Source: Streptomyces griseomycini
Lineage (GTDB): Bacteria > Actinomycetota > Actinomycetes > Streptomycetales > Streptomycetaceae
Assembly (NCBI RefSeq): GCF_014203535.1
Contig: NZ_JACHJI010000013.1
Coordinates: 124,001 to 188,000, forward strand
DNA length: 64,000 bases
Reading direction: 5' to 3'
Of the stretch, positions 47,779 through 57,468 are shown piece after piece; the first letter of the stretch is position 1, and each line of letters opens with the position of its first letter. Both the position numbers and the translations under genes were made by a program. The notes under the pieces were generated by a model. That model had not been told where the DNA came from. It saw only the letters and a program-made list of their open reading frames with translations, and ran no database searches.

Positions 47779-48575
47779 CGCGCACCATGATGCGGTACCT
47801 GCGGCTGGCCTGGTTCCTGGGCGGGGTGGGCCTGCACCGGCTGGCCGCGTACCGCATGGACTTCGTGCTCGGCGCGGGCGCCTTCCTGGTGCGGGTCGGC
47901 ATCCAGACGGCGGTCGTCGGCCTCGTCTTCCGGCAGGTCCCCGCCGTGGGCGGCTGGTCGTACCACGAGGTGCTGTTCCTGCTGGGGTTCTCCCTGCTGC
48001 CGCGCGGGCTCGACCACCTCTTCACCGACCAGTTGTGGGAACTGGGCCGCAAACTGGTCCAGCGCGGGGAGTTCTACCGCTACCTCGTCCGGCCGGTCGA
48101 CCCGCTGTTCTCCTTGCTGTCGGAGCGCTTCTTCCACCCCGACGGGCTCGGCGAACTCGTCGTCGGCGCCGTCCTGGTGGGATACGCGGGGAGCGAGCTC
48201 GGCCTGTCGCTCAGCCCCGTGCAGTGGGTGCTGGCGCCCGTGCTGGTGCTGTGCGGGGCGCTGCTGCACACCTCGGTGAAGCTGCTCTTCGCCTCCCTGT
48301 CCTTCTGGACGGTGACGAGCATGCCCGCGATGTACGCGGCCAACCAGGTGTCGGAGTTCTCCGCCTACCCCCTGGACATCTACCACCCCTCGCTGAAGGC
48401 CCTGCTCACCTGGGTCCTGCCCTTCGCCTTCACCGCCTACGTGCCCTGCGTCTACCTGCTGAGCGGCGGGACCGGCCTGCTCGGCTGGCTGCCCGTGGTG
48501 ACCGCCGGCGCCCTGGCCCTCGCGCTGACGGTCTGGCGCCGCGGCGTCAACCGCTACGAAATGACCGGAAGTTGA
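47775..48575 (+). CDS. ABC-2 type permease (AcbY-like)
   Basis: A 266-residue membrane protein, partner permease of the same exporter. It has about six helices, including FVLGAGAFLVRVGIQTAVVGLVF and LAPVLVLCGALLHTSVKLLFASL, and the family-like GEFYRYLVRPVDPLFSLLSERF segment. The second half of the ABC-2 pair; the ATG at 47775 is fixed by the overlap with the first permease. Confidence 0.87.
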   Translation: MTRTMMRYLRLAWFLGGVGLHRLAAYRMDFVLGAGAFLVRVGIQTAVVGLVFRQVPAVGGWSYHEVLFLLGFSLLPRGLDHLFTDQLWELGRKLVQRGEFYRYLVRPVDPLFSLLSERFFHPDGLGELVVGAVLVGYAGSELGLSLSPVQWVLAPVLVLCGALLHTSVKLLFASLSFWTVTSMPAMYAANQVSEFSAYPLDIYHPSLKALLTWVLPFAFTAYVPCVYLLSGGTGLLGWLPVVTAGALALALTVWRRGVNRYEMTGS

Positions 48576-48582
48576 GCCTGAC

Positions 48583-50052
48583 ATGATGAGAAACGACGAT
48601 CTGGGCCCCTTACTGCGCACCGCCCCGTGGATGCCCGAGGACGGTCGGCGGGCCGAGCGCTTCGAGTGCGTCGACCACGCGGACCTCGGCGCCACCGCCC
48701 GCCTGCTGGTCGTGGCCGCCGTCGGCGGGCCGGCGTCGGGACGGCGCTACTTCGTGCCGGTGCGGTCCGCACCCACGGGGCACGGCGCCGAAGAGGCGCA
48801 CGGAAGCGTCGAGTTCGACTCCGCCGTGCTGGACGCGGTCTGCGCCGGACGCCGGCTGCCCACCGCCCGCGGCGGCCGGGTGCTCTTCCGCGGTGCGGGA
48901 CTCACCGCGCACTCGGTGCGCCGGCTGCCGTTCGAGCGGGGCTGGTCCTCCAACGTGCTGTCCCTGGTGGAGAACGACGGGACTGCCTACGTCCACAAGA
49001 CCTACCGGCGGCTGGACGAGACCGTCCGGGAGCCGGAACTCCTGCGGCTGATGAACGGGACCGGCCGCACCCCCGACTGGGCGGGCGACTACGCCTACGT
49101 CGACCCGGCGGACGGCACCCACCGCCCGCTGGGCGTGTTCTACCGGTACGCCCCCGGAGACGGGATCGACCTGCCGCTGAGACACAGCATGCGGTCCCTG
49201 TGGCCGAAGGTGACCGGCGGACGGGCCCCCGGCTCACTCGACGACGTCGTGCGGGCACACCTGCGCCCGCTCGCGGACAACCTGCGCGACGCCGGGCGCT
49301 TCCTGGCCGGCTTCCACCGCGACCTGGCCGGCCGGCTCGGCCGGGGTCCCGTGCCGCCGTACCCGGTACGGGAGATGCTGGCCCGGGCCACCGCCCGCAC
49401 GGACGCACTGGCCTCGGCGGACATCGACCTGCCCGAGGCCCCGCGCACCGCCGCCTTCACGGCCCTGCGGCAGGAGACCGCCGCGCTGCGGAGCGCCTTC
49501 GACGCCGCCCCGGCGGGGTTCCCCTCGGGGCCGTGCCACGGCGACCTGCACCTGTCCCACCTGCTGTGCCGGCCGCGCGACGACGGAGGCTGGTCGATGA
49601 ACGTCATCGACATGTCCACCCCCGCCCTCGGCCCCGGCGAGGCGGGCTGGGCCGCGCAGTCGCCGGTCCAGGACCTGGTCGCCGTCCAGCGCGCCCTGGA
49701 GTACTTCACCGCCGACGAGGCGGCCTTCGAGAGCGCACGGCGCCTCGGCGTCGACTCCATGGAGACGATGCGGGACGCGCTGGACGGCGCCGGCGACCGG
49801 CCGCCCGGGCAGCGCTCCGTACTGCGCCCGGTCTTCCACGCCGCCGACGTCTGGCGGGCGCACGTGCTGCGGCTGCTCCTCGGACGCACGGTGGACGACC
49901 CCCTGCGCCGGCTGCTGTACCTGGACCGGCTGCTGCACGAACTCGCCTACAACACCGACCACGCCCGCCCCTACCACGCCGCGATCGACCTGCGCCACGC
50001 CCTCGCGCTCGGCGCCCGCACCCCGGCCCCGACCCTCCCAGCAAGGACGTGA
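48583..50052 (+). CDS. Maltokinase/aminoglycoside-phosphotransferase-fold kinase (candidate cyclitol 1-kinase)
   Basis: A 489-residue kinase of the APH fold, closest in layout to actinobacterial maltokinase: an N-terminal cap (about 1-110), then the kinase domain. The catalytic loop is CHGDLHLSHLL (H319, D321) and the metal Asp is D343 in NVIDMSTP, where maltokinase has IDFEGEP. By context (between exporter and GlgC-like transferase) it is a candidate to phosphorylate C1 of the cyclitol 7-phosphate before nucleotide activation, the step assigned to AcbU. It starts 7 bases after the permease and ends 2 bases before the next gene. Confidence 0.75.
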   Translation: MMRNDDLGPLLRTAPWMPEDGRRAERFECVDHADLGATARLLVVAAVGGPASGRRYFVPVRSAPTGHGAEEAHGSVEFDSAVLDAVCAGRRLPTARGGRVLFRGAGLTAHSVRRLPFERGWSSNVLSLVENDGTAYVHKTYRRLDETVREPELLRLMNGTGRTPDWAGDYAYVDPADGTHRPLGVFYRYAPGDGIDLPLRHSMRSLWPKVTGGRAPGSLDDVVRAHLRPLADNLRDAGRFLAGFHRDLAGRLGRGPVPPYPVREMLARATARTDALASADIDLPEAPRTAAFTALRQETAALRSAFDAAPAGFPSGPCHGDLHLSHLLCRPRDDGGWSMNVIDMSTPALGPGEAGWAAQSPVQDLVAVQRALEYFTADEAAFESARRLGVDSMETMRDALDGAGDRPPGQRSVLRPVFHAADVWRAHVLRLLLGRTVDDPLRRLLYLDRLLHELAYNTDHARPYHAAIDLRHALALGARTPAPTLPART

Positions 50053-50054
50053 AC

Positions 50055-52148
50055 GTGACCGAGCCCCCGATGCACATCATCGAGACCTACTTCGAATGCT
50101 GCGGCTTCGACCACACCTTCCTGCAGGGCGGCACCTCGGTGTACCTGTGGAACCTCTCCCGGGAGTTCGCCGCCCGCGGGCACCGGGTCTCCCTCGTCAC
50201 CCCCGCACACGGCAGACTCGACGACCTGCGCGGCAGGTACGAGGTGGAGGACCTCGGCTACGCGGACGAGTACGTGCTGCCGCTGGTCCTCGACCCGGAG
50301 GTGTGGCACGGCTTCCCCACCGAGACCGGACTGCCCGTGCGCACCACCGCGCACCGCATCCGCCTCGACGGCGTGGACCTGTACTTCCTGTCCAACGAGC
50401 ACCTCGACCGGCTCCCGGACACCTTCTACCCGCCGTACTCCGCCAAGGGCCGGGACCTGGTCTTCTTCAAGCCGCTGGTCTTCCAGGTGGACAGCGTGCG
50501 CTTCCTGCGTCACTGGTTCGACGGGGAGCGGGCGATCGTCCACGCCCACGAGCCCTTCTACCACTACCTGCTGCCGGCCGCGCTGCGCGACGACCCGACG
50601 AAGCACGTCGTCAGCACGGTGCAGAGCAACATGCCGATCACCAAGAAGGTCTACGCGCCCGAGGTCCGGCGCCTGCTCGAGCTCCTGGGCACACCGGACG
50701 GCCTGCCGCAGGAGCACCCGCAGGCCGGGCCGGACCTCGAAGCGGTGCGCCAGTACCAGCAACTGACCCATCTGCACTACGAGTACCCGCCGGACCACGT
50801 GGCCGTCTACCGGTTGGTCCTGGAGAACGCCGACCTGATCGACTTCCTCTCGCCCGGCCAGCTCGACTTCTACGCCTCCTTCCGGGACACGCCCTTCGAG
50901 GCGCTCTTCGCGCACCTGCCCCTGGCGCAGGCCGTGAAGGAGAACGCGCACAAGATGTTCGTCGGGGGCTGCGCCATATCCGACCGGTGGCTCGCCTGGG
51001 ACCCGGGCGAGGTGGACCGGTCGGCGGTGCTCGAAGGGCTGGGACTGGATCCCGCGCTGCCGACGTTCTTCCACAACGCCCGCTACGCCCTGCACCACAA
51101 GGGCCAGCTGGAGCTGATGCGCGCCGTCGACCGGGTGCTGGGCGACGGCCTGGCCGCGAACTTCGTCGTGCGCTGCATCTCCGGCGCCCCGCTCGACGAC
51201 CCCTACTTCCGCGAGGTCGCCGAGCGGCACCGGGGCCGGCTGCACCTGGAGTCGGAGCGGGTGGACGAGCGGCGGGTGTTCGAGTACGCGTCGGCCGCCG
51301 ACTTCTGCCTGTTCCCCTCCAAGTTCGAGATGGACACCTTCCTCATCGCCCAGGGCGAGGCGATGGTGTGCGGGGCGGTGCCCATCGCGACGGCGCAGGA
51401 GGGCATGGCGCACTTCCGGCACGCCCGACCCGAGCCGGAGACCACCGGCCTCGCCGTCAACCGCTCCTTCGCCGAGGACGACCCTCTGCTCACCGCCGCG
51501 CTCGCCGCGCGCATCCGGGAGGCGGTGGCCCTGTGGTCCGACGACCCGGCCCGCTACCGCGAGCTGTCCCGGCGCGCGGCGGCGGTCGCCCGGCAGTTCA
51601 CCTGGGAACACTGCGCGGACCTGCATCTCGCCGCGTTCGGCCGCCTGTGGCGGGGCGAGCCGGCCGAGCTGCCCGCCGAACGCGCCCTGCGGCACGGCTG
51701 GTTCGACCTGCTGAAGGACGAGGAGATCACCGAGGAGGCGGCCCTCGCCCACGGCGACCCGGCGGCGTACGCGCGCCGCGCCCCCGTCGACGCCCCGGTC
51801 GCCCGTCGGTTCTTCCACGCGGCCTGGGAGCGGGCCGACTTCAGTACATGCGAACGGATCGTGGACCGCCACCCGGCCGCGGTGACCGCCGAGGAGGTGC
51901 GCGCCCTGCGGGAGCGGTGCTCGGTCGGCGGCGACGGCGGGCTGGTGTACCGGCTGCCGCACGCCGAGCGGGTGGAGCTGGTGATCCCGGCCCCGCGCGG
52001 CCCGGCGGTCCGGGCGCTGCCCGAGGTGCGGGAGCTGCGCCGCACCGCGCCCGGCGTGTTCGAGGGACCGCCGCCGCGGCCGGGGGCGCGGCTGCTGCTG
52101 ACGCTGTCCTCCGGCCGGGTCACCTGGGACGAAGCCCGTCATGGCTGA
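50055..52148 (+). CDS. GT5-like glycosyltransferase (AcbI/AcbS-type)
   Basis: A 697-residue GT-B enzyme related to glycogen/starch synthase. It begins [45 protein letters not shown]. The nucleotide domain includes [24 protein letters not shown] and the acidic motif [29 protein letters not shown]. The C-terminal 150 residues are a separate helical/beta module. It shares layout and many blocks with the second transferase at 54208-57468, so they are paralogues. One of the two should join the activated cyclitol to the amino sugar or maltose acceptor. GTG start; it overlaps the GlgC-like gene by 8 bases. Confidence 0.8.
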   Translation: MTEPPMHIIETYFECCGFDHTFLQGGTSVYLWNLSREFAARGHRVSLVTPAHGRLDDLRGRYEVEDLGYADEYVLPLVLDPEVWHGFPTETGLPVRTTAHRIRLDGVDLYFLSNEHLDRLPDTFYPPYSAKGRDLVFFKPLVFQVDSVRFLRHWFDGERAIVHAHEPFYHYLLPAALRDDPTKHVVSTVQSNMPITKKVYAPEVRRLLELLGTPDGLPQEHPQAGPDLEAVRQYQQLTHLHYEYPPDHVAVYRLVLENADLIDFLSPGQLDFYASFRDTPFEALFAHLPLAQAVKENAHKMFVGGCAISDRWLAWDPGEVDRSAVLEGLGLDPALPTFFHNARYALHHKGQLELMRAVDRVLGDGLAANFVVRCISGAPLDDPYFREVAERHRGRLHLESERVDERRVFEYASAADFCLFPSKFEMDTFLIAQGEAMVCGAVPIATAQEGMAHFRHARPEPETTGLAVNRSFAEDDPLLTAALAARIREAVALWSDDPARYRELSRRAAAVARQFTWEHCADLHLAAFGRLWRGEPAELPAERALRHGWFDLLKDEEITEEAALAHGDPAAYARRAPVDAPVARRFFHAAWERADFSTCERIVDRHPAAVTAEEVRALRERCSVGGDGGLVYRLPHAERVELVIPAPRGPAVRALPEVRELRRTAPGVFEGPPPRPGARLLLTLSSGRVTWDEARHG

Positions 52149-53274
52149 GCGGGGAGGGGTGCGCGCGGTGCTGCTGGCGGGCGGCGAGGGACGGCGCATG
52201 GGGCCGCTGGGCGCGGGGCGCCTGAAGCCGCTCGTCCCGTACGGAGGCGCCTGCCGCCTGATCGACTTCAGCCTCGCCAACGCGCGCGACTCGGGACTGG
52301 GGGAAGTACTGCTGCTGTCCCAGTACGAGGAACGCCGGCTGATGGACGACCTGTACCGGGTGTGGAACCGCGACCCGGGCTTCCGAGTGCACTTCGGGCC
52401 GTACGACGACGCCTACCGGGCCGCGGGCGCCGGGCTCCCCCGCGAGCTGCCCGCACGTACCTGGCCGGCCGAGCGCGGTACCGCGGACGCCCTGATCCGC
52501 AAGGCCGGGCACGTCTTCGGCGGTGACCGCGAGCAGGTCCTGGTGCTGCACGCGGACCACGTCTACCGCTTCGACTACCGGCCGCTGATCGCGGAGCACC
52601 GGGCCTCCGGCGCCGCCCTGACCGTCGCCTACCAGCGGATCGAGCGGCGCTGGGTCCACCTGTTCGGGATGGTCCGCTTCGACCGGGCGGGCCGGCTCAC
52701 CGAGTTCGTGGAGAAGCCGGCCGAACCGACCAGCGACCTGGTGTTCGCCGCGTTCTGCGTCTTCGACGCCTCGGTGCTGCACCGCTACCTGGAGAAGCTG
52801 GACGGCACCGACTGGCAGCACGACATCAGCCGGGACGTCATCCCCGCGATGCTCGCGGGCGGCGAGGACATCCGCGGCCACGAGGTAGCCGGCCACTGGG
52901 AGGACATCGGCACCGTCGAGCGCTACCACCGGGCGCACCTGATGCTCGCGGCCGGCGGGCCGCGGGCCGGGCTCCCGGTCGAACGGATGCCTAGGACCGT
53001 CCGGCCCGGGGTGGACCGGGGCTGGGTGGCCGACTCCCTGGGCGTGGTCGCCTCGTTGGTCCCGGCGGACCTCGTCAACGAGGGCCGGGTGGAGCACAGC
53101 GTGCTCTTCCCCGGAGTCACCGTCGGGGCGGGCGCCCGGGTCCGGCGCAGCGTACTGCTGCCCGGTGCCACGGTCGGCCCCGGTCAGGACATCGACTCGG
53201 CGGTGGTCCTGGAGAACGGACAGGTGCAGCGGGTCGAGGACCCCGCGGCCGTCGCGGAAGGAGCCCGTACATGA
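52141..53274 (+). CDS. GlgC-like nucleotidyltransferase (AcbR-type, cyclitol-1-phosphate)
   Basis: A 377-residue paralogue of ADP-glucose pyrophosphorylase: [63 protein letters not shown] and a short beta-helix tail. The glucose-1-phosphate-binding region differs from the genomic GlgC at 10129-11349 (for example [17 protein letters not shown] replaces [15 protein letters not shown]). By context it would activate a valienol-type cyclitol phosphate with a nucleotide, the step assigned to AcbR. It overlaps both neighbours (8 and 4 bases). Confidence 0.8.
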   Translation: MAERGGVRAVLLAGGEGRRMGPLGAGRLKPLVPYGGACRLIDFSLANARDSGLGEVLLLSQYEERRLMDDLYRVWNRDPGFRVHFGPYDDAYRAAGAGLPRELPARTWPAERGTADALIRKAGHVFGGDREQVLVLHADHVYRFDYRPLIAEHRASGAALTVAYQRIERRWVHLFGMVRFDRAGRLTEFVEKPAEPTSDLVFAAFCVFDASVLHRYLEKLDGTDWQHDISRDVIPAMLAGGEDIRGHEVAGHWEDIGTVERYHRAHLMLAAGGPRAGLPVERMPRTVRPGVDRGWVADSLGVVASLVPADLVNEGRVEHSVLFPGVTVGAGARVRRSVLLPGATVGPGQDIDSAVVLENGQVQRVEDPAAVAEGART

Positions 53275-54194
53275 GCCCGTCCCCTTACGACGTCCTGGTG
53301 GTCGGCGGAGCCGGCGTGGACACCGTCGTCCGCGTCGAGAAACTGGAGGTCCCCCCGGGCGACTCGCTGCACGTGCCTCCGGTGTACGACTACGTCGCGC
53401 ACACCGGCAACGGCGTGGCGCTCGGCTGGCACGCCCTGGGCCTCACCACCAAGTTCATCGACTTCCTCGGCGACGATCCCCAGGGTCACGCGGTGCTCGC
53501 CGCGTACGCCGGGCACGGTCTGGACTTCAGCCACCTGGTGTCCCCGCACGGCACCCCGCGCGGCGTCAACCTGGTCGACGCGCGGGGCCGCCGGTTCTCC
53601 TTCTACGACTCCCGGCACCCCGCGGACCTCCGGCTGCCCCGCGCCTTCTACCTGCCCCACCTGGAGCGGGCGCGCCACGTCCACCTCTCCATCGTGGGGC
53701 ACAACCGCGACCTGTACGAGGACGTCCACCGGCTCGGGGTGACCAGCTCCACCGACCTGCACGACTGGGACGGCGTCGACCCCCACCACCTCACCTACGC
53801 CCTCTCCTCCGACTACGTCTTCATGAGCGCCGCGGCCGTCCACGACCGGCTTCCGGAGGTCCTGCACGGCATCGTCGACGAGGGCCGGGCCCGCTTCGTC
53901 GTGGCCACCGACGGAGCGGACGGCTGCCACGTGCTCGTACGGGGCGAGGCCGGGGTGCGCCACTTCCCGGCCGTGCGGCCGGAGCGGCCCGTCGTCGATT
54001 CCAACGGGGCCGGCGACGCGTTCGTCACCGCGTTCCTCCACGCCCACTTCGAAGGGCGGCCGGTGGAGGAGTGCGTCCTGGCCGGATCGGTGTCCGGGGC
54101 CTTCGCCTGCGGTGCCGCCGGCACCCACACCGAGTTCATCGACCTGCCCGGCCTGCGCGCGGCCTGCGCCCGCGCGCAGGCCGCGGCGGAGTGA
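53271..54194 (+). CDS. PfkB/ribokinase-family kinase (AcbK-like, product 7-kinase candidate)
   Basis: A 307-residue carbohydrate kinase. It begins [18 protein letters not shown], has the [14 protein letters not shown] substrate loop, and ends with the catalytic PfkB signature [20 protein letters not shown] (the Asp of GAGD is the base). In Actinoplanes a kinase of this family, AcbK, phosphorylates acarbose at O7 as self-protection during re-uptake, and context supports the same role here. A general sugar kinase role cannot be excluded. GTGA-type overlap with the upstream gene; the next gene starts 13 bases on. Confidence 0.8.
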   Translation: MSPSPYDVLVVGGAGVDTVVRVEKLEVPPGDSLHVPPVYDYVAHTGNGVALGWHALGLTTKFIDFLGDDPQGHAVLAAYAGHGLDFSHLVSPHGTPRGVNLVDARGRRFSFYDSRHPADLRLPRAFYLPHLERARHVHLSIVGHNRDLYEDVHRLGVTSSTDLHDWDGVDPHHLTYALSSDYVFMSAAAVHDRLPEVLHGIVDEGRARFVVATDGADGCHVLVRGEAGVRHFPAVRPERPVVDSNGAGDAFVTAFLHAHFEGRPVEECVLAGSVSGAFACGAAGTHTEFIDLPGLRAACARAQAAAE

Positions 54195-54207
54195 AGGAGC
54201 CCCGCGC

Positions 54208-57200
54208 GTGCACATCGTCACCTTCTCCTTCGAGTGCGGCGGCTTCGACAACCGGCTGATGCGCGGCGGGCTGTCCCCGCTCGTGTGGAACCTGTCCCGT
54301 GAGTACGCCGCACGCGGCCACCGCGTCTCGCTGGTCACACCCGCGCACGGTCACCTTCAGGCCCTGCGGGAGCGGTTCGACGTCCGGGAGCTCGACCACC
54401 GCGACGAGCACACGGTGCCGCTGGTGCTCGACCCCAAGGTGTGGCCCGGCCGGCCCGCCGAGACCGGTCTCGCCCTCGACACCCGCGCCCACCTGTTACG
54501 CCTGGACGGCGTGGACGTCTACCTGCTGTCCGACGCCTTCCTGGACCTGCTGCCGGACCGGCTCTACCCGCCTCCGGCCCTCGAGGGCCGGGACCTGGCG
54601 TACCTCAAGCCGCTGGTCTTCCAGGTCGGCGGCCTGCGCTTCGTCCAGCGCCACCTGGCGGACGGCCCGGCGGTCGTGCACGGCTTCGAGCCCTCCTACC
54701 ACTACCTGCTGCCCGCGGTCCTCGCCGACGACGACCGGTACCGGACGGTGAGCACGGTCGCCGCGAACGCCCCCGTCACGCAGAAGGTGTACCGGCCGCA
54801 GGTGGAACGGCTGCTGGAGCTCTTCGGGGTCCGCGGACCGGACCTCGACGCCCTGGACGGGCCACCGCCCGCCGAGGACTCCCCCCTGGCCACCATGGCC
54901 CGGGCGCTGGCCGGCACCCGTATGCACGTCGAGTACGGGCCGGACCACGTGGGTGTGTTCCCGCTGATCGCCGACCGCGCGGATCTGATCGACTTCGTGT
55001 CCCCCGGTCAGCGCGACCACTACGTCACCTGGCAGGACACGCCGTTCGAATCCCTGTTCCGGTCGCTGCCCGTGGCGCGGCGGCTGCGGGAACGGCCGGA
55101 CCGGCTGCTGGCCGGCGGCTGCGGCATCGCGGACAGCTGGCTGGCGCGCGACCCGGAGGCCGTGGACCGGGCCGCGGTGCGCCGGTCGCTCGGTCTGACG
55201 GGCACCGGTCCGGTCTTCTACCACGCCGCCCGCTACGCGGTGCACCACAAGGGCCAACTGGAGCTGATGCGGGCCGTGGAGGAGGTGCTGGCCGCAGATC
55301 CGGAGGTGGGTTTCGTGATCCGCTGCTCGACCGGGGGCGGCGGTGACGCGCCGGCGGCGGTCGCGAACGCCGCGTTCCAGCGGCTCGCCGACCGCTTTCC
55401 GGGACAACTCCGCCTGGAGTGGCGGCTCGCCGACGAGGACACGTTGTTCGAGCAGGCGGCGAGCGCCGACTTCTGCGTGTATCCGTCCAAGTTCGAACTG
55501 GACGGTTTCCTCATCGCCCAGGCCGAGGCGATGGCCTGCGGGGCGGTGCCGATCGCCACCGCCCAGCGGGTGACCTCCCACTTCGGGCACGGGCGGCCCC
55601 TCGACGACCCGGACGCGACGGGCTTCTCCGTGCCCGGTTCCTTCCGCGACGACGACCCGGGGCTGGCCCGGGCCCTCGCCGGGCGAATACGCGAGGCCGT
55701 GACGGTCTTCCGCACGGCACCCGACACCTACGCCCGGCTCTCGGGCAACGCCCGGCGCCTGGGCCGCTCGTTCACCTGGGCCCGCAGCGCGGACCTGCGT
55801 CTGGCCGCCTACGAACGTCTGCTGCGCGGCGAGCGCGCGCAGCCGTCGGCCGGCGAACTGGTCGGGCGGGGCTGGCTGGAGGCGCTGTCGCCCGCCGACC
55901 GCACCGAGCATCGTGAGCTGATCGCGCGGGCGGCGACGGAACGCGGTGACGCCACCGCCCTCGCCCGCGCTCTCGGGCGCGGCGTCGACGACCTCGGAGC
56001 GGACGACTGGGAACGGTTGTTCACCTCGGCCCACCGCCGGGGGGACTTCACCCGCTGTGCCGAACTGGCCCGGCGGGCGGGCCGACCGGACCTGTGGGCC
56101 CGGCAGGCGGACCGCTTCCGGCTCACCGCCGCTCCGGACGGCACGTGGCGCGTGCGGTACGCGCACGCCGAGGCGGAACGGGTCGAGCTGGTGGTCGAGG
56201 CATCCGCGACGACGGGCACGGCCCCCGGCCGGGCCCCGACGGCCACCACCCCCGTCGCACCCGCCGCACCCGCCGCCCCGGCCCCGAGCACGGCCACCGC
56301 GTCCGCGGCACCCGCGGTCATGACCGCCGCGGTCACGGCTGCCGCCGGCACGGCCCACTCGGACGTGGCTGCTGTGGACACGGGCTCCGCGGACATCGCC
56401 TCCCCAGACGCAGATGCCGCGGACAGTGAAGCGCCGGGAGCCGGCGTCCCGCGTCCCCCGCTGGAGTCGGTCACCGAGGCCCTCGCCTCCGACGAGCCGG
56501 CTCCCGCCTCCGGCGGTGCCGTACTGCGGCCGCTCGCCGCCGACGGCGACGGCGTGTTCACGGGGACACTGGACGGGCCGCCCGTCGGAGGTCACGCCGT
56601 CGCCATGGTGACCCTGCGCTCCGGCCGGGTGGTCTGGGACACCGTGCCGACCCGCGCACCCGCGTTCCGGCTGGTGGCGACCGATCTCGACGGTACGCTG
56701 CTGCGCAGCGACCTGACCGTGTCGGCGCGCACCCGCCGGGCGCTGGAACGGGCCGCCGCCTCCGGCGCCCACCACCTGGTGGTCACCGGACGCCCCGCGG
56801 TGGCCTGCAGGCAGCTCCTGAACGCCCTCGGCTACCGAGGGCTGGCCGTCTGCGGCCAGGGCGCGCAACTGTACGACGCCGGTGCGGACCGCCTGCTGTC
56901 CTCGGTGTCCCTGGACCGTGATCTCGCCCGCGGCGTCGTCGCGAAGGTCGAGGCCGAACTGGGCCGGGTCGAGCTCGGCGTCGTCACCTCGCCGCCGGAG
57001 AGCCGGTTCAAGGTGACCCCCGGCTTCGGGGAACGGGTCCGCCACGGCTGGGACGTGACCACCGACCCGGGCCGGCTGTGGGCGGCGCCCATCGACAAAC
57101 TGATCCTGCACCACCCGCACGTCGACGAGGACCGGCTGGCCGCCGTCGCACAACGGCTGACGGACGGTGAGGTGACCGTCGTGCACTCGGTCAAGGGCAT

Positions 57201-57468
57201 GGTGGAGGTCCTGCCCGCGGGCACCGACAAGGGCGCCGGTGTGGCCCGGGCCGCCGAACTGCTGGGCTTCACCGGCGCCGACACCGTCGCCTTCGGCGAC
57301 ATGCCCAACGACATCCCGCTGCTGGCCTGGGCCGCTCACGGCGTGGCGGTCGCCAATGCCCACCACGATCTGCGGGCCATGGCCGACGAGGTCGCCCCGG
57401 GCAACGACGAGGACGGGGTCGCCGCCGTCCTCGAGCGTCTCTTCGCGCCGGAAGGGGGCCGTCCGTGA
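54208..57468 (+). CDS. Glycosyltransferase fused to a HAD-family phosphatase (1086 aa)
   Basis: Residues 1-650 are a GT5-like GT-B enzyme paralogous to the 697-aa transferase ([80 protein letters not shown]). Residues 663-770 are a low-complexity Ala/Thr/Pro linker. From residue 821 comes a Cof-type HAD phosphatase: nucleophile in VATDLDGTLL, then VVTGRP, IDKLIL and FGDMPNDIPLL. The fusion suggests that glycosyl transfer and removal of the cyclitol 7-phosphate are done by one protein, the steps given to AcbS/AcbI and AcbJ. The GTG start has GAAGGAG 8 bases upstream. Confidence 0.83.
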   Translation: MHIVTFSFECGGFDNRLMRGGLSPLVWNLSREYAARGHRVSLVTPAHGHLQALRERFDVRELDHRDEHTVPLVLDPKVWPGRPAETGLALDTRAHLLRLDGVDVYLLSDAFLDLLPDRLYPPPALEGRDLAYLKPLVFQVGGLRFVQRHLADGPAVVHGFEPSYHYLLPAVLADDDRYRTVSTVAANAPVTQKVYRPQVERLLELFGVRGPDLDALDGPPPAEDSPLATMARALAGTRMHVEYGPDHVGVFPLIADRADLIDFVSPGQRDHYVTWQDTPFESLFRSLPVARRLRERPDRLLAGGCGIADSWLARDPEAVDRAAVRRSLGLTGTGPVFYHAARYAVHHKGQLELMRAVEEVLAADPEVGFVIRCSTGGGGDAPAAVANAAFQRLADRFPGQLRLEWRLADEDTLFEQAASADFCVYPSKFELDGFLIAQAEAMACGAVPIATAQRVTSHFGHGRPLDDPDATGFSVPGSFRDDDPGLARALAGRIREAVTVFRTAPDTYARLSGNARRLGRSFTWARSADLRLAAYERLLRGERAQPSAGELVGRGWLEALSPADRTEHRELIARAATERGDATALARALGRGVDDLGADDWERLFTSAHRRGDFTRCAELARRAGRPDLWARQADRFRLTAAPDGTWRVRYAHAEAERVELVVEASATTGTAPGRAPTATTPVAPAAPAAPAPSTATASAAPAVMTAAVTAAAGTAHSDVAAVDTGSADIASPDADAADSEAPGAGVPRPPLESVTEALASDEPAPASGGAVLRPLAADGDGVFTGTLDGPPVGGHAVAMVTLRSGRVVWDTVPTRAPAFRLVATDLDGTLLRSDLTVSARTRRALERAAASGAHHLVVTGRPAVACRQLLNALGYRGLAVCGQGAQLYDAGADRLLSSVSLDRDLARGVVAKVEAELGRVELGVVTSPPESRFKVTPGFGERVRHGWDVTTDPGRLWAAPIDKLILHHPHVDEDRLAAVAQRLTDGEVTVVHSVKGMVEVLPAGTDKGAGVARAAELLGFTGADTVAFGDMPNDIPLLAWAAHGVAVANAHHDLRAMADEVAPGNDEDGVAAVLERLFAPEGGRP

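Noticed and set aside
50096-52225. 709-codon frame overlapping the first glycosyltransferase on the same strand
   Set aside because: Arg/Pro/Ala-rich shadow frame; the GT5-like motifs are all in the frame starting at 50055.
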